A program made the translations under genes and the position numbers. Positions 15,348-23,540 of a stretch of DNA of 25,342 nucleotides are shown in pieces. The notes beneath the pieces were generated by a model. That model worked only from the letters and a program-made list of their open reading frames with translations, ran no database searches and was not told the DNA's origin. Position 1 is the first letter of the stretch; each line of letters starts with the position of its first letter. Source of the DNA: CAYPCH01 sp964409165 (lineage in GTDB: Bacteria; Bacillota; Clostridia; Acetivibrionales; Acetivibrionaceae); assembly GCA_964409165.1 (NCBI GenBank), contig CAYPCH010000048.1, positions 1 through 25,342 of the forward strand, written 5' to 3'.

Positions 15348-16610
15348 ATGAAGTCTTTTGATAATAAACCATCGTTTATAACAAAAACAGCAATTTATTT
15401 CCTTCCTGCCTATATTTTTATTATTATTTTTAGTACAGTTGCCTGGGCACTGACTCACAGCTTTCAAACATTTTTACTTCTACTTATATGCGGTATTGTA
15501 ACACTCATACTTATTGACCTTGGATTTGCCAAGTTGTTTAAGAACTTAACAAACAATTTGAAATCGGATATGGAAACCTTAAAAAATGGTGATTACTCAA
15601 TCATGCTTAACACAAATAAATATTTCTTGTTTAAGTCTGTTGCTGGTGGAGTTAATGGAATTGTTTCAGACATCAAACTTCTTATAGACAACTTTAATAA
15701 CCTATCTGTTTCAATCATGGATGCTTCAAAAACCGTTATTGAAACATCACAGCAGGCATCCTCCGCTATGGTGGATATTGCAAAAACCATGGATGATATC
15801 GCAAAAGGTGCCTCTGACCAAGCTGAACAAGCACAAGAAGGAGTCAAAATGGTAGACAACCTTTCAGAGCAAATAAACTTTGTATACGAAACCTATCACC
15901 AGGTTACTGATGAAACCAATAAAATTAACAGTTTGAATAAAATTGGACTGGATTCCGTAAACATACTCAGAGGCAAATCAAAAGAAAATTATGAATCCAC
16001 CGAAAAGATTTTTTCAGTAGTAACAAATCTTACAAACACTACTAAGAACATTGGAGTCTTTGTTGAGTCTATTGAAAATATTGCAGAACAAACAAATCTC
16101 CTTGCGTTGAATGCAGCAATTGAAGCTGCAAGGGCTGGAGAAGCCGGAAAAGGATTTGCAGTTGTGGCAGAAGAAGTAAGAAAGCTTGCAGACCAGAGTA
16201 GACAGTCGACCGAAGAGATAAATCTTCTAATGCAAAGTATACAGCAGGAATCCCAGCAGGCAATTACATCCATGGAAATTATGAAAAAAGTCTCTCAAGA
16301 ACAAAATACAGCTGTTAACAAAACAGATAGTGCATTTAATGATATAGCAAATGCAATAATATATATTTTTGAAAAAATAAATGAAGTAAACCTATCGGTT
16401 ACTAAAATGCAAACTGACAAAATGCAAGTTACTTCCGCTATTGAAAATATATCATCGGTATCAGAGGAAACTGCTGCTTCAAGTGAGCAAATCGCTGCTA
16501 CTACCGATCATGAATTAAAATCTATAGAGGACATGAGAGAATCAGCTGAAGAACTCGGTGAACTAGTTGAAGAACTTAATGAAAAGTTAAAAAAGTATAA
16601 AATAAGTTAA
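15348..16610 (+). CDS. Methyl-accepting chemotaxis protein without extracellular domain
   Basis: 420 residues. Two hydrophobic helices, at about 14-35 and 41-60, are joined by only a few residues, so there is no external sensor domain. A linker at about 60-120 follows, then the long coiled-coil signalling domain with the conserved hairpin tip ENIAEQTNLLALNAAIEAAR, then AGEAGKGFAVVAEEVRKLAD (about 238-280), which contacts CheA and CheW. Ala/Glu-rich stretches such as SEETAASSEQIAATT are the expected methylation helices. There is no C-terminal NWETF-type tether. It probably senses a signal in the membrane or cytoplasm. The ATG at 15348 has TTGGAGG 7 bases upstream, preferred over an in-frame upstream TTG at 15321. 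It is the only + strand gene in the right half and converges on cobC with 4 bases between stops. Confidence 0.9.
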   Translation: MKSFDNKPSFITKTAIYFLPAYIFIIIFSTVAWALTHSFQTFLLLLICGIVTLILIDLGFAKLFKNLTNNLKSDMETLKNGDYSIMLNTNKYFLFKSVAGGVNGIVSDIKLLIDNFNNLSVSIMDASKTVIETSQQASSAMVDIAKTMDDIAKGASDQAEQAQEGVKMVDNLSEQINFVYETYHQVTDETNKINSLNKIGLDSVNILRGKSKENYESTEKIFSVVTNLTNTTKNIGVFVESIENIAEQTNLLALNAAIEAARAGEAGKGFAVVAEEVRKLADQSRQSTEEINLLMQSIQQESQQAITSMEIMKKVSQEQNTAVNKTDSAFNDIANAIIYIFEKINEVNLSVTKMQTDKMQVTSAIENISSVSEETAASSEQIAATTDHELKSIEDMRESAEELGELVEELNEKLKKYKIS

Positions 16611-16614
16611 TAAC

Positions 16615-17220
16615 TCAATAAGTTAAGTGACAGGCACCTAGATGTGTCAGAACGCCATAACCGTTAGTTATCTGTACTCTTGTAATAGTACAGTTGTCAA
16701 CAGTGAATCTCCATGAATCTTCAAGTTTCATTCCAAGCAGATAAGTCAGAATAAACCTTATTGTTCCCAAATGGGTTACAATAAGGTAAGTTCCGCTATC
16801 CTTTGCCAGTATAACATCATCAACAAACCTTATATTCCTTATATATGATTCCTCCGCACTTTCACCTTTTTCAACAGAATAGTTTATCCAGTTCTTTTCC
16901 CACTCGGAACGCTCCTTAGGATATCTTTTACATATTTCATCGTATGTTAAATCATCCCATATACCGAAATTCCTTTCTTTTAAATTATCGGAATATACTA
17001 TTTCCATATTGAGTTTTTCATTTATAATTTCTGCTGTTTTACTTGCCCTTTTTAAAGAGCTTGAATAGATTCCATCAAAAGTAATCCTTTTTAATTCCTC
17101 TCCTAATTTGCAAGCTTGTCTGATGCCTTCGTCATTAAGCTCAGCATCCGTCCACCCGAGAAAAGTCTTTTTCTTATTGCTATCAGTTTCACCATGTCTT
17201 ACAAATATCAACTCCATCAT
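16615..17220 (-). CDS. cobC: Alpha-ribazole phosphatase-like histidine phosphatase
   Basis: Removes the phosphate from alpha-ribazole phosphate or from adenosylcobalamin phosphate in the nucleotide-loop pathway. The 201-residue protein belongs to the histidine phosphatase (phosphoglycerate mutase-like) family: phospho-acceptor His in FVRHGETDSN (6-15), SSSLKRASKTAE (53-64), and the second His in VTHLGTIRF. The end LTHLGACHL resembles the HLNDTCHL ending common in clostridial members. The family is easily mistaken for other phosphatases; the assignment rests on being last in the run cobD-cobU-cobS. GGGAGG lies 9 bases before the first of two adjacent ATG codons. Confidence 0.82.
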   Translation of the reverse strand: MMELIFVRHGETDSNKKKTFLGWTDAELNDEGIRQACKLGEELKRITFDGIYSSSLKRASKTAEIINEKLNMEIVYSDNLKERNFGIWDDLTYDEICKRYPKERSEWEKNWINYSVEKGESAEESYIRNIRFVDDVILAKDSGTYLIVTHLGTIRFILTYLLGMKLEDSWRFTVDNCTITRVQITNGYGVLTHLGACHLTY

Positions 17221-17298
17221 ATATATTTTCCTCCCAATACAATCAATCTTTTCAAAAAAACAACTCCCATCGCTATCTTAATTCCCCTAAAAGGCATT

Positions 17299-18054
17299 TT
17301 ACAAGCCATAGGAAAACACATATACCATTGCAAGGTAAATTGTCTGATTGATTTCGCAAACAGCCCCTAAAGTATCTCCTGTAGCTCCACCAATTTTTAG
17401 TGAAAAAACTTTTACAACAAGTAAAGATGAAAAAATCAGTACAAGACCAAGAACCACTCCTTTTAAACCCAATACGGAAAAGAACAATGTAAGATGAATG
17501 ATAGAAGCTAAAATCACTTCTTTTATACCACAGTACCCTATAAAAGATTTCCCTAATCCTTCACCTTCCCTTGCATATCTTGAAACGCCTGCAGCAACAG
17601 GCAAACCTATTCTGCCTGCCACAGGAAAGAGCAGTAAAATTGCACCTTCAAATAACGGGTTAAGTCCATTCAGCAGTGCATTGTCAATTATAAGAATGCT
17701 TACCAAAGCCAGTACGGCATTTGTTCCAACCCTGCTATCCCGCATTATTTCAAGAACCATCTCCTTCGGTCGGTTTGAAAACAAACCATCGAATGTATCT
17801 CCAAGTCCATCTAAGTGAAGTCCTCCCGTCAAAATTATGTACACTGTTAATACTATGGCACTTGTAGCAATCACAGGAAAAAGTTTACTTGATAACAAAT
17901 AGACAATGAAAAGAATCCCCCCCAGCAGTAATCCAACTATTGGGGCAAAGACCAGTCCTTTGCCGTAGTCTTCATCTTTGCCGTCTATATTTACCGGCAC
18001 AGGAATAATTGTTAAAAATCTGAATAAAAGTATAAATCGTTTAAAATAAATCAC
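17299..18054 (-). CDS. cobS: Adenosylcobinamide-GDP ribazoletransferase (cobalamin synthase)
   Basis: An integral membrane enzyme that joins adenosylcobinamide-GDP with alpha-ribazole (phosphate) to close the lower ligand loop of cobalamin. The 251-residue length is normal, with about six hydrophobic helices. The hallmark block TGGLHLDGLGDTFDGLFSNR (about 76-95), followed by MRDSRVGTNAV, is intact; the acidic residues bind metal and substrate. GGATGDTLGAVCEINQ near the C-terminus is a second family motif. It starts with GTG, with GGAG 8 bases upstream. It follows cobU after 153 bases that contain a long inverted repeat, and is followed by cobC. Confidence 0.95.
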   Translation of the reverse strand: MIYFKRFILLFRFLTIIPVPVNIDGKDEDYGKGLVFAPIVGLLLGGILFIVYLLSSKLFPVIATSAIVLTVYIILTGGLHLDGLGDTFDGLFSNRPKEMVLEIMRDSRVGTNAVLALVSILIIDNALLNGLNPLFEGAILLLFPVAGRIGLPVAAGVSRYAREGEGLGKSFIGYCGIKEVILASIIHLTLFFSVLGLKGVVLGLVLIFSSLLVVKVFSLKIGGATGDTLGAVCEINQTIYLAMVYVFSYGL

Positions 18055-18155
18055 AGTAGCAACTCCATATTAAAAATATATTTCACCATTGTCAAAATGG
18101 CTATTTTGAATGGGATAAAGATTTTATACGCATTTCACTCATTTCTTAATGTAAT

Positions 18156-18198
18156 ATCACGAAAATTGATTTTTTCAATGTAGATTCATTTTCGTGAT
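18156..18198. repeat. Inverted repeat between cobU and cobS
   Basis: ATCACGAAAAT (18156-18166) and ATTTTCGTGAT (18188-18198) are perfect 11-base arms separated by 21 bases that can add a small TTGA/TCAA pairing. It lies just after the cobU stop in the transcribed strand but has no T-run, so it is not a standard terminator. The right arm and its flank recur at 25142-25158. Confidence 0.7.
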
Positions 18199-18207
18199 TA
18201 ATATAGG

Positions 18208-18765
18208 TTATTTAATTTTTAGCGGAATACCCGATACACATAAGTAAACTTCATCTGCAACTTTTGCAAGCATTTGATTGGCTCTGCCTGCAACATCTCT
18301 AAATGCTCTTGATAGTTTATTTTCAGGGACAATCCCCATGCCCACTTCGTTTGTCACTGCAATAAACAATCCATCAGAATATTCAATGAATTCTATCAAT
18401 TTTTCAATTTCCCTTTTTATGTCCTGCTCAATTCCAAGCACTTCACTTTCATTGATATTCTGCCAATCAGATTCTTTTTCCATAATTATATTGGTAACCA
18501 TCAGCGTAATACAGTCAAGCAAATATACTTCCCTCTTACTGCCCGTTTTGCTTAAGTGTATGTCAAAATCCTTATATGCTTCAAGCAAAGACCAGTCCCC
18601 AGGTCTCTGTTCTCTATGCTTTCTCACTCTCATCTTCATTTCACTGTCAAAAGGAACAGAAGTAGCAATATACAGAACATCTTTCCCAGTGCCTTTTGCA
18701 ATAGATTCTGCAAAATTGCTTTTACCGCTTCTGGCACCTCCCGTTATAAGAATAAATTTCTTCAT
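18208..18765 (-). CDS. cobU: Adenosylcobinamide kinase/adenosylcobinamide-phosphate guanylyltransferase
   Basis: A bifunctional cytoplasmic enzyme: it phosphorylates adenosylcobinamide and then transfers GMP to give adenosylcobinamide-GDP, the substrate of CobS. The 185 residues are the family's length. The P-loop GGARSGKS is at 9-16, and HREQRPGDW at 50-58 includes the His (H50) that forms the GMP intermediate. LDCITLMVTN and the signature TNEVGMGIVPENKLSRAFRD with GRANQ follow. The gene lies 73 bases after cobD and is probably co-transcribed with it. Confidence 0.95.
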   Translation of the reverse strand: MKKFILITGGARSGKSNFAESIAKGTGKDVLYIATSVPFDSEMKMRVRKHREQRPGDWSLLEAYKDFDIHLSKTGSKREVYLLDCITLMVTNIIMEKESDWQNINESEVLGIEQDIKREIEKLIEFIEYSDGLFIAVTNEVGMGIVPENKLSRAFRDVAGRANQMLAKVADEVYLCVSGIPLKIK

Positions 18766-18838
18766 TTTATTTTAAAATCCGCCTCCCTGTCTTGTTATTG
18801 ATTTTAATAAAAATCAGAACAGTCATCGGTAAAGCATG

Positions 18839-19900
18839 TTAATAGAACATGCTCTTTGCAAGAACTGCATATATTAAAAGAAAAATCAATCCCATAACCA
18901 CCATGGCTATAATAGATGTAACAATCATAATGGTTATGGTATATGAAATATCCTTCATGCCGATTTCTCTGGTATTGTCACCGATAAAGGGTTTTTCCAC
19001 AATTTTGCCCGAATAGCTAGCCGCCCCCCCTAGTTCTATACCAAGCGCTCCTGCTATTGCTGCTTCAGGATATCCTGAGTTGGGGCTGTTGTGTTTTTTT
19101 CCGTCTCTGAGCATTATTCTAAAACATCCTTTGGCATTCTTTCCTGTCAAAAATGAAGCTGTTGCTATCAGAAGAGCTGTAAACCTTGCAGGTATAAAAT
19201 TCACAATGTCATCGAGCTTTGCAGAAGCCCATCCTAAATTAATATATTCTTCATTTTTGTATCCAACCATTGAGTCTAAAGTGCTTATCGCTTTAAAAGC
19301 ATAAACAACAGGCGCACCCAGGGCAAAAACAGAACCTAAAACAGCATAAAATATCGGGGAGACAACGCCATCTACAGTGTTTTCCGCTATAGATTCAACA
19401 GCTCCTTTTACTATTTCCTTTTCATCAAGATTCTCAGTCTGTCTTCCTACAATCATTGAAAGCATGATTCTCGCTTTAAATATGTCTCTTTCCCTTAAAG
19501 CCTCAAAAATTTTATAGCTTTCGTCAGCTAGACATCTGGCAGCAAACGCCGAATATATAAAATATACATTTACAGCATGGAATAATAAAGGATGAACCAG
19601 GGAGCATAGATTGGAAATTAGTAAAACAACTGCATAAACTACCGAAACAACAAATATTGCAAAGAAAACACCCACTACCTTTTCAGTTTTTCCTGCCTTT
19701 CTTATTGTATGAGTGTAATCATCACCCATAGCAGTTAATTTTTTTGTTGAAAACACACTTATCAGCTTTCTTGTAACCTTTTCAGTATTTTTTATGAGCC
19801 AACCGATAAATCTTACAGGATGCGGCAACCACCCAGGATCTCCAACAATCAAATCTATTACATATGCAATAAACACATCCAATAATAGATATAAACTCAT
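18839..19900 (-). CDS. cobD: Adenosylcobinamide-phosphate synthase CobD/CbiB
   Basis: A membrane protein that attaches aminopropanol (phosphate) to adenosylcobyric acid. Motifs are DLIVGDPGWLPHPVRFIG (16-33) and, further on, GAVESIAENTVDGVVSP, AFKAISTLDSMVGYKN and RDGKKHNSPNSGYPEAAIAG, all family hallmarks. Hydrophobic helices lie near the start, at about 77-110, and at the C-terminus. It is somewhat longer (353 residues) than usual because of about 30 charged residues at 43-75, an insert in the first loop. AAAGGGGGCAGAGGA precedes the ATG. It is the first gene of the cobalamin unit; the symbol cbiB is also used. Confidence 0.94.
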   Translation of the reverse strand: MSLYLLLDVFIAYVIDLIVGDPGWLPHPVRFIGWLIKNTEKVTRKLISVFSTKKLTAMGDDYTHTIRKAGKTEKVVGVFFAIFVVSVVYAVVLLISNLCSLVHPLLFHAVNVYFIYSAFAARCLADESYKIFEALRERDIFKARIMLSMIVGRQTENLDEKEIVKGAVESIAENTVDGVVSPIFYAVLGSVFALGAPVVYAFKAISTLDSMVGYKNEEYINLGWASAKLDDIVNFIPARFTALLIATASFLTGKNAKGCFRIMLRDGKKHNSPNSGYPEAAIAGALGIELGGAASYSGKIVEKPFIGDNTREIGMKDISYTITIMIVTSIIAMVVMGLIFLLIYAVLAKSMFY

Positions 19901-20005
19901 TCCTCTGCCCCCTTTTGTTATTATTCACCTTTGTACAGCTTATTCCATAATCCCAAGACTTATTCAGCACCATCAGAATTAACTAATAAATGTTTTGTTT
20001 GTATA

Positions 20006-20034
20006 ATTATATACAGATCATAATTGAACTTGAA
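20006..20034 (-). promoter_or_regulatory. Candidate promoter of the cobalamin operon
   Basis: On the - strand: TTCAAG (20029-20034), 17 bases, TATAAT (20006-20011), about 105 bases before the cobD start. The -10 is perfect and the -35 weak. It lies after the lysC terminator, which supports separate transcription. Confidence 0.5.
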
Positions 20035-20063
20035 GTCGTTTTCAACTATTGAAGCATTCAATG

Positions 20064-20107
20064 AAAAAAAAGACCTTATGTCTATTATAAGATAAACTTA
20101 AGGACTT
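20064..20107 (-). terminator. Rho-independent terminator of the lysC operon
   Basis: On the - strand AAAG-T-CCTTA pairs with TAAGG-T-CTTT, with inner GTTTAT/ATAGAC pairing around a short loop, followed by eight T. It is about 165 bases after the lysC stop. Confidence 0.75.
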
Positions 20108-20235
20108 TGCATTATAGAATTGAAATTTTATCTTCTATATTTATAGTTTATTTTTATCAATTTACTCAACTTAAATCACAAAAATGAGTACACATTAGGA
20201 AAACATATAAAATCTTTATCGACTTTTCAATGTAA

Positions 20236-20266
20236 ACCTTGATAATCAGACCTTGATAAACCTTGG
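20236..20266. repeat. Short tandem repeat after lysC
   Basis: ACCTTGATAA occurs at 20236-20245 and 20250-20259 (period 14), followed by a partial third ACCTTGG (20260-20266). It begins five bases after the lysC stop in the transcribed direction. Function unknown. Confidence 0.6.
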
Positions 20267-20270
20267 TTCT

Positions 20271-21620
20271 TCAACCCAAAAACTCTTTGTACAGTGCTCT
20301 GACAGCATTAACATTATCTTCTGCTTTTATACCGAACATCATACTTACTTCCGATGAGCCCTGGTTAATCATTTGAATATTGACTCCAGCCTGAGCAAGA
20401 GCGTTTGAAGCTCTGGCAGTAATCCCTACCGTACGCATCATTCCTTCTCCGACAATCATTACGAGTGCAAGATCTCTTTCAACAGATATATCGTCAACAA
20501 CAAGGTCGTTCTTAATGTGTTGAACCACTCGCGCTTCCTTGTCCTTGTCAAACTGTTTTTGCCTGAGTAAAATTGATATGTTGTCTATTCCGGAAGGAGT
20601 ATGCTCATACGACAAACCTTCATCTTCCAGTATACTTAGCAGTTTTCTGCCGAAGCCGATCTCCCTGTTCATCATATACTTGCTGACATATATGCTGCAA
20701 AAACCGCTGTCACTTGCTATTCCTACAACAGGCCCATTTTTGGTTTCTCTCTTCGGTGCAATCAATGTTCCGGGTGCTGAAGGATTGTTAGTGTTTTTTA
20801 TGCAAACAGGAATTCCTACTCTGTAAACAGGCTCAAGTGTTTCTTCATGAAGCACTGAAAAACCTGAATAAGAAAGCTCCCTCATTTCCCTGTATGTAAA
20901 AACCGGGATTGGCTTTGGGTTCTCAACTATATTGGGATTTGCTGCAAAAACAGAATCAACATCGGTAAAATTCTCATAAAGCTCTGTCTCTAAAGCTGCT
21001 GCAAGAATAGACCCTGTAATATCAGATCCTCCTCTTGGAAACGTAACAACATCTCCGCTCTTTGAGTAACCGAAAAATCCGGGAAATACTACTATACCTT
21101 TTTTTTGTTTGAGGGACTTAAGGTTATCATAGGATTCAGGAAGAACACGGGCGTTACCGTACTCATCACTTAGCAAAAGACCGGCATCATTAGGATTCAT
21201 ATATTGTGCTTCTACACCAATGCTTTTAAGATATGCGGCAATTATCTTTGCATTATTGTCTTCTCCTGACGCTTTAAGTGTATCCATAAACTTTTCTTTG
21301 TTGCATACATCAGTATTCAGCCTGTTACGCAAATCTTCAGCAATAATATTTGTTATATCCTCTGATAAACCAAGCCCTTTTGCAATTTCATCATAACGTT
21401 CAACAACAGCATTAAGCTCGTCTTCAGCGCTTCCACCCTCAATATGCTTTTGAGCAAGCATTATCAGCAGATCTGTAACCTTTATATCGTCCTTATAACG
21501 TTTTCCGGGTGCCGATATAACTATCAAACGCCTCTGCGGATCTGCTATTATAATATCGCATACTTTTTTTATCTGTTCCGCATTGGCAAGAGAAGTACCT
21601 CCGAATTTTACAACATTCAT
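20271..21620 (-). CDS. lysC: Aspartate kinase
   Basis: Phosphorylates aspartate, the first step toward lysine, threonine, methionine and diaminopimelate. 449 residues in one monofunctional chain. KFGGTS (5-10) binds the nucleotide phosphates; FPRGGSDITG, FTDVDSVFAANP and the SYSGFSVLHEETLEP block are further active-site segments. The C-terminal 150 residues contain two ACT domains (GIASDSGFCSIYVS and ALVMIVGEGMMRTVGITARA), where end-product amino acids normally bind, so feedback inhibition is expected; which amino acid is not readable. The length and layout fit the longer, monofunctional YclM/ThrD-like class. GGAGG lies before the ATG at 21620, and the gene follows hom by 56 bases. The terminator is at 20064-20107. 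Confidence 0.95.
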   Translation of the reverse strand: MNVVKFGGTSLANAEQIKKVCDIIIADPQRRLIVISAPGKRYKDDIKVTDLLIMLAQKHIEGGSAEDELNAVVERYDEIAKGLGLSEDITNIIAEDLRNRLNTDVCNKEKFMDTLKASGEDNNAKIIAAYLKSIGVEAQYMNPNDAGLLLSDEYGNARVLPESYDNLKSLKQKKGIVVFPGFFGYSKSGDVVTFPRGGSDITGSILAAALETELYENFTDVDSVFAANPNIVENPKPIPVFTYREMRELSYSGFSVLHEETLEPVYRVGIPVCIKNTNNPSAPGTLIAPKRETKNGPVVGIASDSGFCSIYVSKYMMNREIGFGRKLLSILEDEGLSYEHTPSGIDNISILLRQKQFDKDKEARVVQHIKNDLVVDDISVERDLALVMIVGEGMMRTVGITARASNALAQAGVNIQMINQGSSEVSMMFGIKAEDNVNAVRALYKEFLG

Positions 21621-21676
21621 ATTATTCCTCCATTATTCTAAACAATTTTATAATAAACTTATGTTTATATTATATT

Positions 21677-22927
21677 TTATTCATCCAATACCCTTATGGT
21701 GTTCTCCACATTATTGACAGCCCCATCTGCCTTAAGTTTTTTAATGGCATTGTTGAAATCTCTTTCCCTTACTGCTCCTGTAAGAAAGGCAATTTCATCC
21801 TTATCCTTTGAATTGTATACACTCACCAATTCAACATTTTCGAATAATTCTGATATTTTCTTTTTTGCTTCTTCTGCATCATTTACCTTCAATCGTATAA
21901 AATATTTTATGTCGCTTTCCATAATGTCCAGCACATTATTATGTCGACTTATATCCCAGTCATATCCCCCGCAACTTCCCCAATATTTAACGATTTCAAT
22001 TATATCAGCAACAACTGCACTTGCAGTAGGAAGTTTACCTGCTCCACGCCCATAAAACATAGTCTGTCCTATCGCATCGCCTTCCACAACAACTGCATTA
22101 AATACATCTTCTACATTGTAAAGCGGATGGCTTTTTGCAACCAATACCGGACTTACCCTAGCCAGAATCCCATCCTCCTTTTTTTCACTCATTGCTACAA
22201 GCTTTATTGCATAATTCAAACTTTCAGCATATTTAATATCTGTAAGACTGATTTTTTCTATTCCCTCAGTATATATATTCTTATAGTCGACAAACTCGTT
22301 ATAAGCGATAGATGACAGGATTGCAATCTTTCTGCACGCGTCATGTCCTTCTATATCAGCTGCCGGTTCTGCTTCCGCATAACCGTTTTGCTGTGCTTCC
22401 TTAAGAGCAGTATCAAAATCCTTTCCTTCCTTTTTCATCCGGCTGAGTATATAATTTGTTGTCCCATTTAATATACCAGCTATACTGTGTATTTCATTTG
22501 CTGCAAGGCATCGATTAAGAGGACGGATAATGGGTATTCCTCCCCCGACGCTTGCTTCAAACAAATAGTTTACGTTATTCTCCTTGGCAATCTTCAACAG
22601 TTCAGGTCCATGTGTCGCAACCAGTTCCTTATTTGATGTTACTACATGTTTTCCTGACATTAATGCTCCTCTGGTAAATTCATATGCAATCCTGACACCT
22701 CCGATAGTCTCCACAATAATATCTATTGAAGGATCTTCAAAAACATCATCGGGATCCTTTGTTAGCAGGTCAGAATCCGGGCTATCTGGAAAATCTCTTA
22801 TATCCAATATTTTTTTAACATAAATTTCACTTCCAGCTTTTTTGGCTATACTCATATTGTTCTTCTTAATAATTTCAACAACTCCAGAACCCACAACCCC
22901 ATAGCCCAATATAGCAACATTAATCAT
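21677..22927 (-). CDS. hom: Homoserine dehydrogenase
   Basis: Reduces aspartate-4-semialdehyde to homoserine with NAD(P)H, at the branch toward threonine and methionine. 416 residues. The Rossmann motif GYGVVGSG (8-15) is followed by the conserved SNKELVATHG (Lys in the active site), FEASVGGGIPIIRPL and GILNGTTNYILSRM, and then YAEAEPAADIEGHDACRK. The last 70 residues (IRLKVNDAEEAKKKISELF onward) form an ACT domain, the usual site for threonine inhibition in Gram-positive enzymes. It lies 16 bases after the ACT-protein gene and before lysC. AGAGGAGG is about 10 bases before the ATG. Confidence 0.96.
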   Translation of the reverse strand: MINVAILGYGVVGSGVVEIIKKNNMSIAKKAGSEIYVKKILDIRDFPDSPDSDLLTKDPDDVFEDPSIDIIVETIGGVRIAYEFTRGALMSGKHVVTSNKELVATHGPELLKIAKENNVNYLFEASVGGGIPIIRPLNRCLAANEIHSIAGILNGTTNYILSRMKKEGKDFDTALKEAQQNGYAEAEPAADIEGHDACRKIAILSSIAYNEFVDYKNIYTEGIEKISLTDIKYAESLNYAIKLVAMSEKKEDGILARVSPVLVAKSHPLYNVEDVFNAVVVEGDAIGQTMFYGRGAGKLPTASAVVADIIEIVKYWGSCGGYDWDISRHNNVLDIMESDIKYFIRLKVNDAEEAKKKISELFENVELVSVYNSKDKDEIAFLTGAVRERDFNNAIKKLKADGAVNNVENTIRVLDE

Positions 22928-22943
22928 AAATAAAAACCTCCTC

Positions 22944-23387
22944 TTACTCTCTGGCGAGAATTTTCTGTCTTCTTACACCTTCAATTCCTCTTATATCATC
23001 CATCAAATCCTCTATATCCTTTACCATACCTTCAGTCTCTATAGAAATCGTAATGTCCGCAAGCCCATTAATAGGTATGTTTTGGTTGATGGTAAGTATA
23101 TTTGCTTTAAATTCTGCTATCTTGTTTATAATGCCCGACAAAATGCCTGCAAAATCTTCAACTGTAAAGAAAAGAGTAATTATTTTCCCCCTGGATGTTT
23201 CATAAAAAGGAAAAACGTAATCTCTGTACTTATAATAGGCACTCCGGCTTATACCGGCTTCCTTTACTGCTTCGTTCACATTCCTTATAACACCGCTTGA
23301 CAGTATTTTCTTTACCTCAATCACTTTTGTAAAAACTTCTGGAAGAACTGAAGCATCCACTAAATAGTATTTAGAAGCATTAAACAT
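22944..23387 (-). CDS. UPF0735 ACT domain protein (PheB-like)
   Basis: 147 residues. Residues 1-60 carry the typical UPF0735 opening (KYYLVDASVLPEVFTKVIEVKKI) and a helix-turn-helix-like stretch, NVNEAVKEAGISRSAYYKYR (36-55). Residues 68-147 form one ACT domain (IITLFFTVEDFAGILSGIIN, ANILTINQNIPI). Family members often precede hom and aspartate kinase genes in Firmicutes; no enzymatic activity is established that I know of. The layout suggests an amino-acid-sensing regulator of this operon, but that is inference. The ATG at 23387 (with GGAGG very close) is preferred over the upstream in-frame ATG at 23417 because the family begins here. It is first in the unit hom-lysC. Confidence 0.88.
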   Translation of the reverse strand: MFNASKYYLVDASVLPEVFTKVIEVKKILSSGVIRNVNEAVKEAGISRSAYYKYRDYVFPFYETSRGKIITLFFTVEDFAGILSGIINKIAEFKANILTINQNIPINGLADITISIETEGMVKDIEDLMDDIRGIEGVRRQKILARE

Positions 23388-23435
23388 AACTCCTCCATGT
23401 CCACGTGTGACGTACATTTGTATTTCTATTGTGTA

Positions 23436-23464
23436 ATCATAACATATAAAATATATTTTTTCAA
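23436..23464 (-). promoter_or_regulatory. Sigma-A promoter of the ACT-hom-lysC operon
   Basis: On the - strand: TTGAAA (23459-23464), exactly 17 bases, TATGAT (23436-23441). The leader is only about 40 bases, too short for a T-box or lysine riboswitch, so control must act on initiation or on the enzymes. Confidence 0.75.
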
Positions 23465-23479
23465 GAGCTATTTTTTTTT

Positions 23480-23518
23480 AAAAAAAAGAGGCCCTTTCAT
23501 TACTGATATTGGCCTCTT
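23480..23518 (-). terminator. Terminator of the HD-GYP regulator gene
   Basis: On the - strand AAGAGGCC pairs with GGCCTCTT (GGCCTC at 23511-23516, GAGGCC at 23488-23493), with about nine T following. It is placed 23 bases after the stop at 23541 and directly before the next promoter. Confidence 0.9.
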
Positions 23519-23540
23519 ATTAACTGCTTCCAAGTTCTTT

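Larger units (their letters stand above)
19901..20270. other. Intergenic region between lysC and cobD
   Basis: 370 bases without a gene. It holds the lysC terminator (20064-20107), a candidate cobD promoter (20006-20034), a short tandem repeat directly after the lysC stop (20236-20266), and a GATAAAGATTTTATA string shared in opposite orientation with the cobU-cobS gap. I looked for a cobalamin riboswitch before cobD and found no B12 box or paired helices. Confidence 0.6.

Noticed and set aside
16618..16645. GTGACAGGCACC string as part of a dispersed repeat
   Set aside because: It codes the LGACHL end of CobC, which resembles the normal C-terminus of the family, so no repeat is needed to explain it.
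18278..18775. 165-residue + strand frame opposite cobU
   Set aside because: Antisense to the clearly identified cobU gene, with no family match.
19782..19973. 63-residue - strand frame overlapping the cobD start
   Set aside because: It is a shifted reading of the cobD N-terminus; cobD itself is intact with a good binding site, so there is no frameshift.
19901..20040. Cobalamin riboswitch before cobD
   Set aside because: GGTGC appears near 19970 on the - strand, but the B12 box and paired helices are missing.
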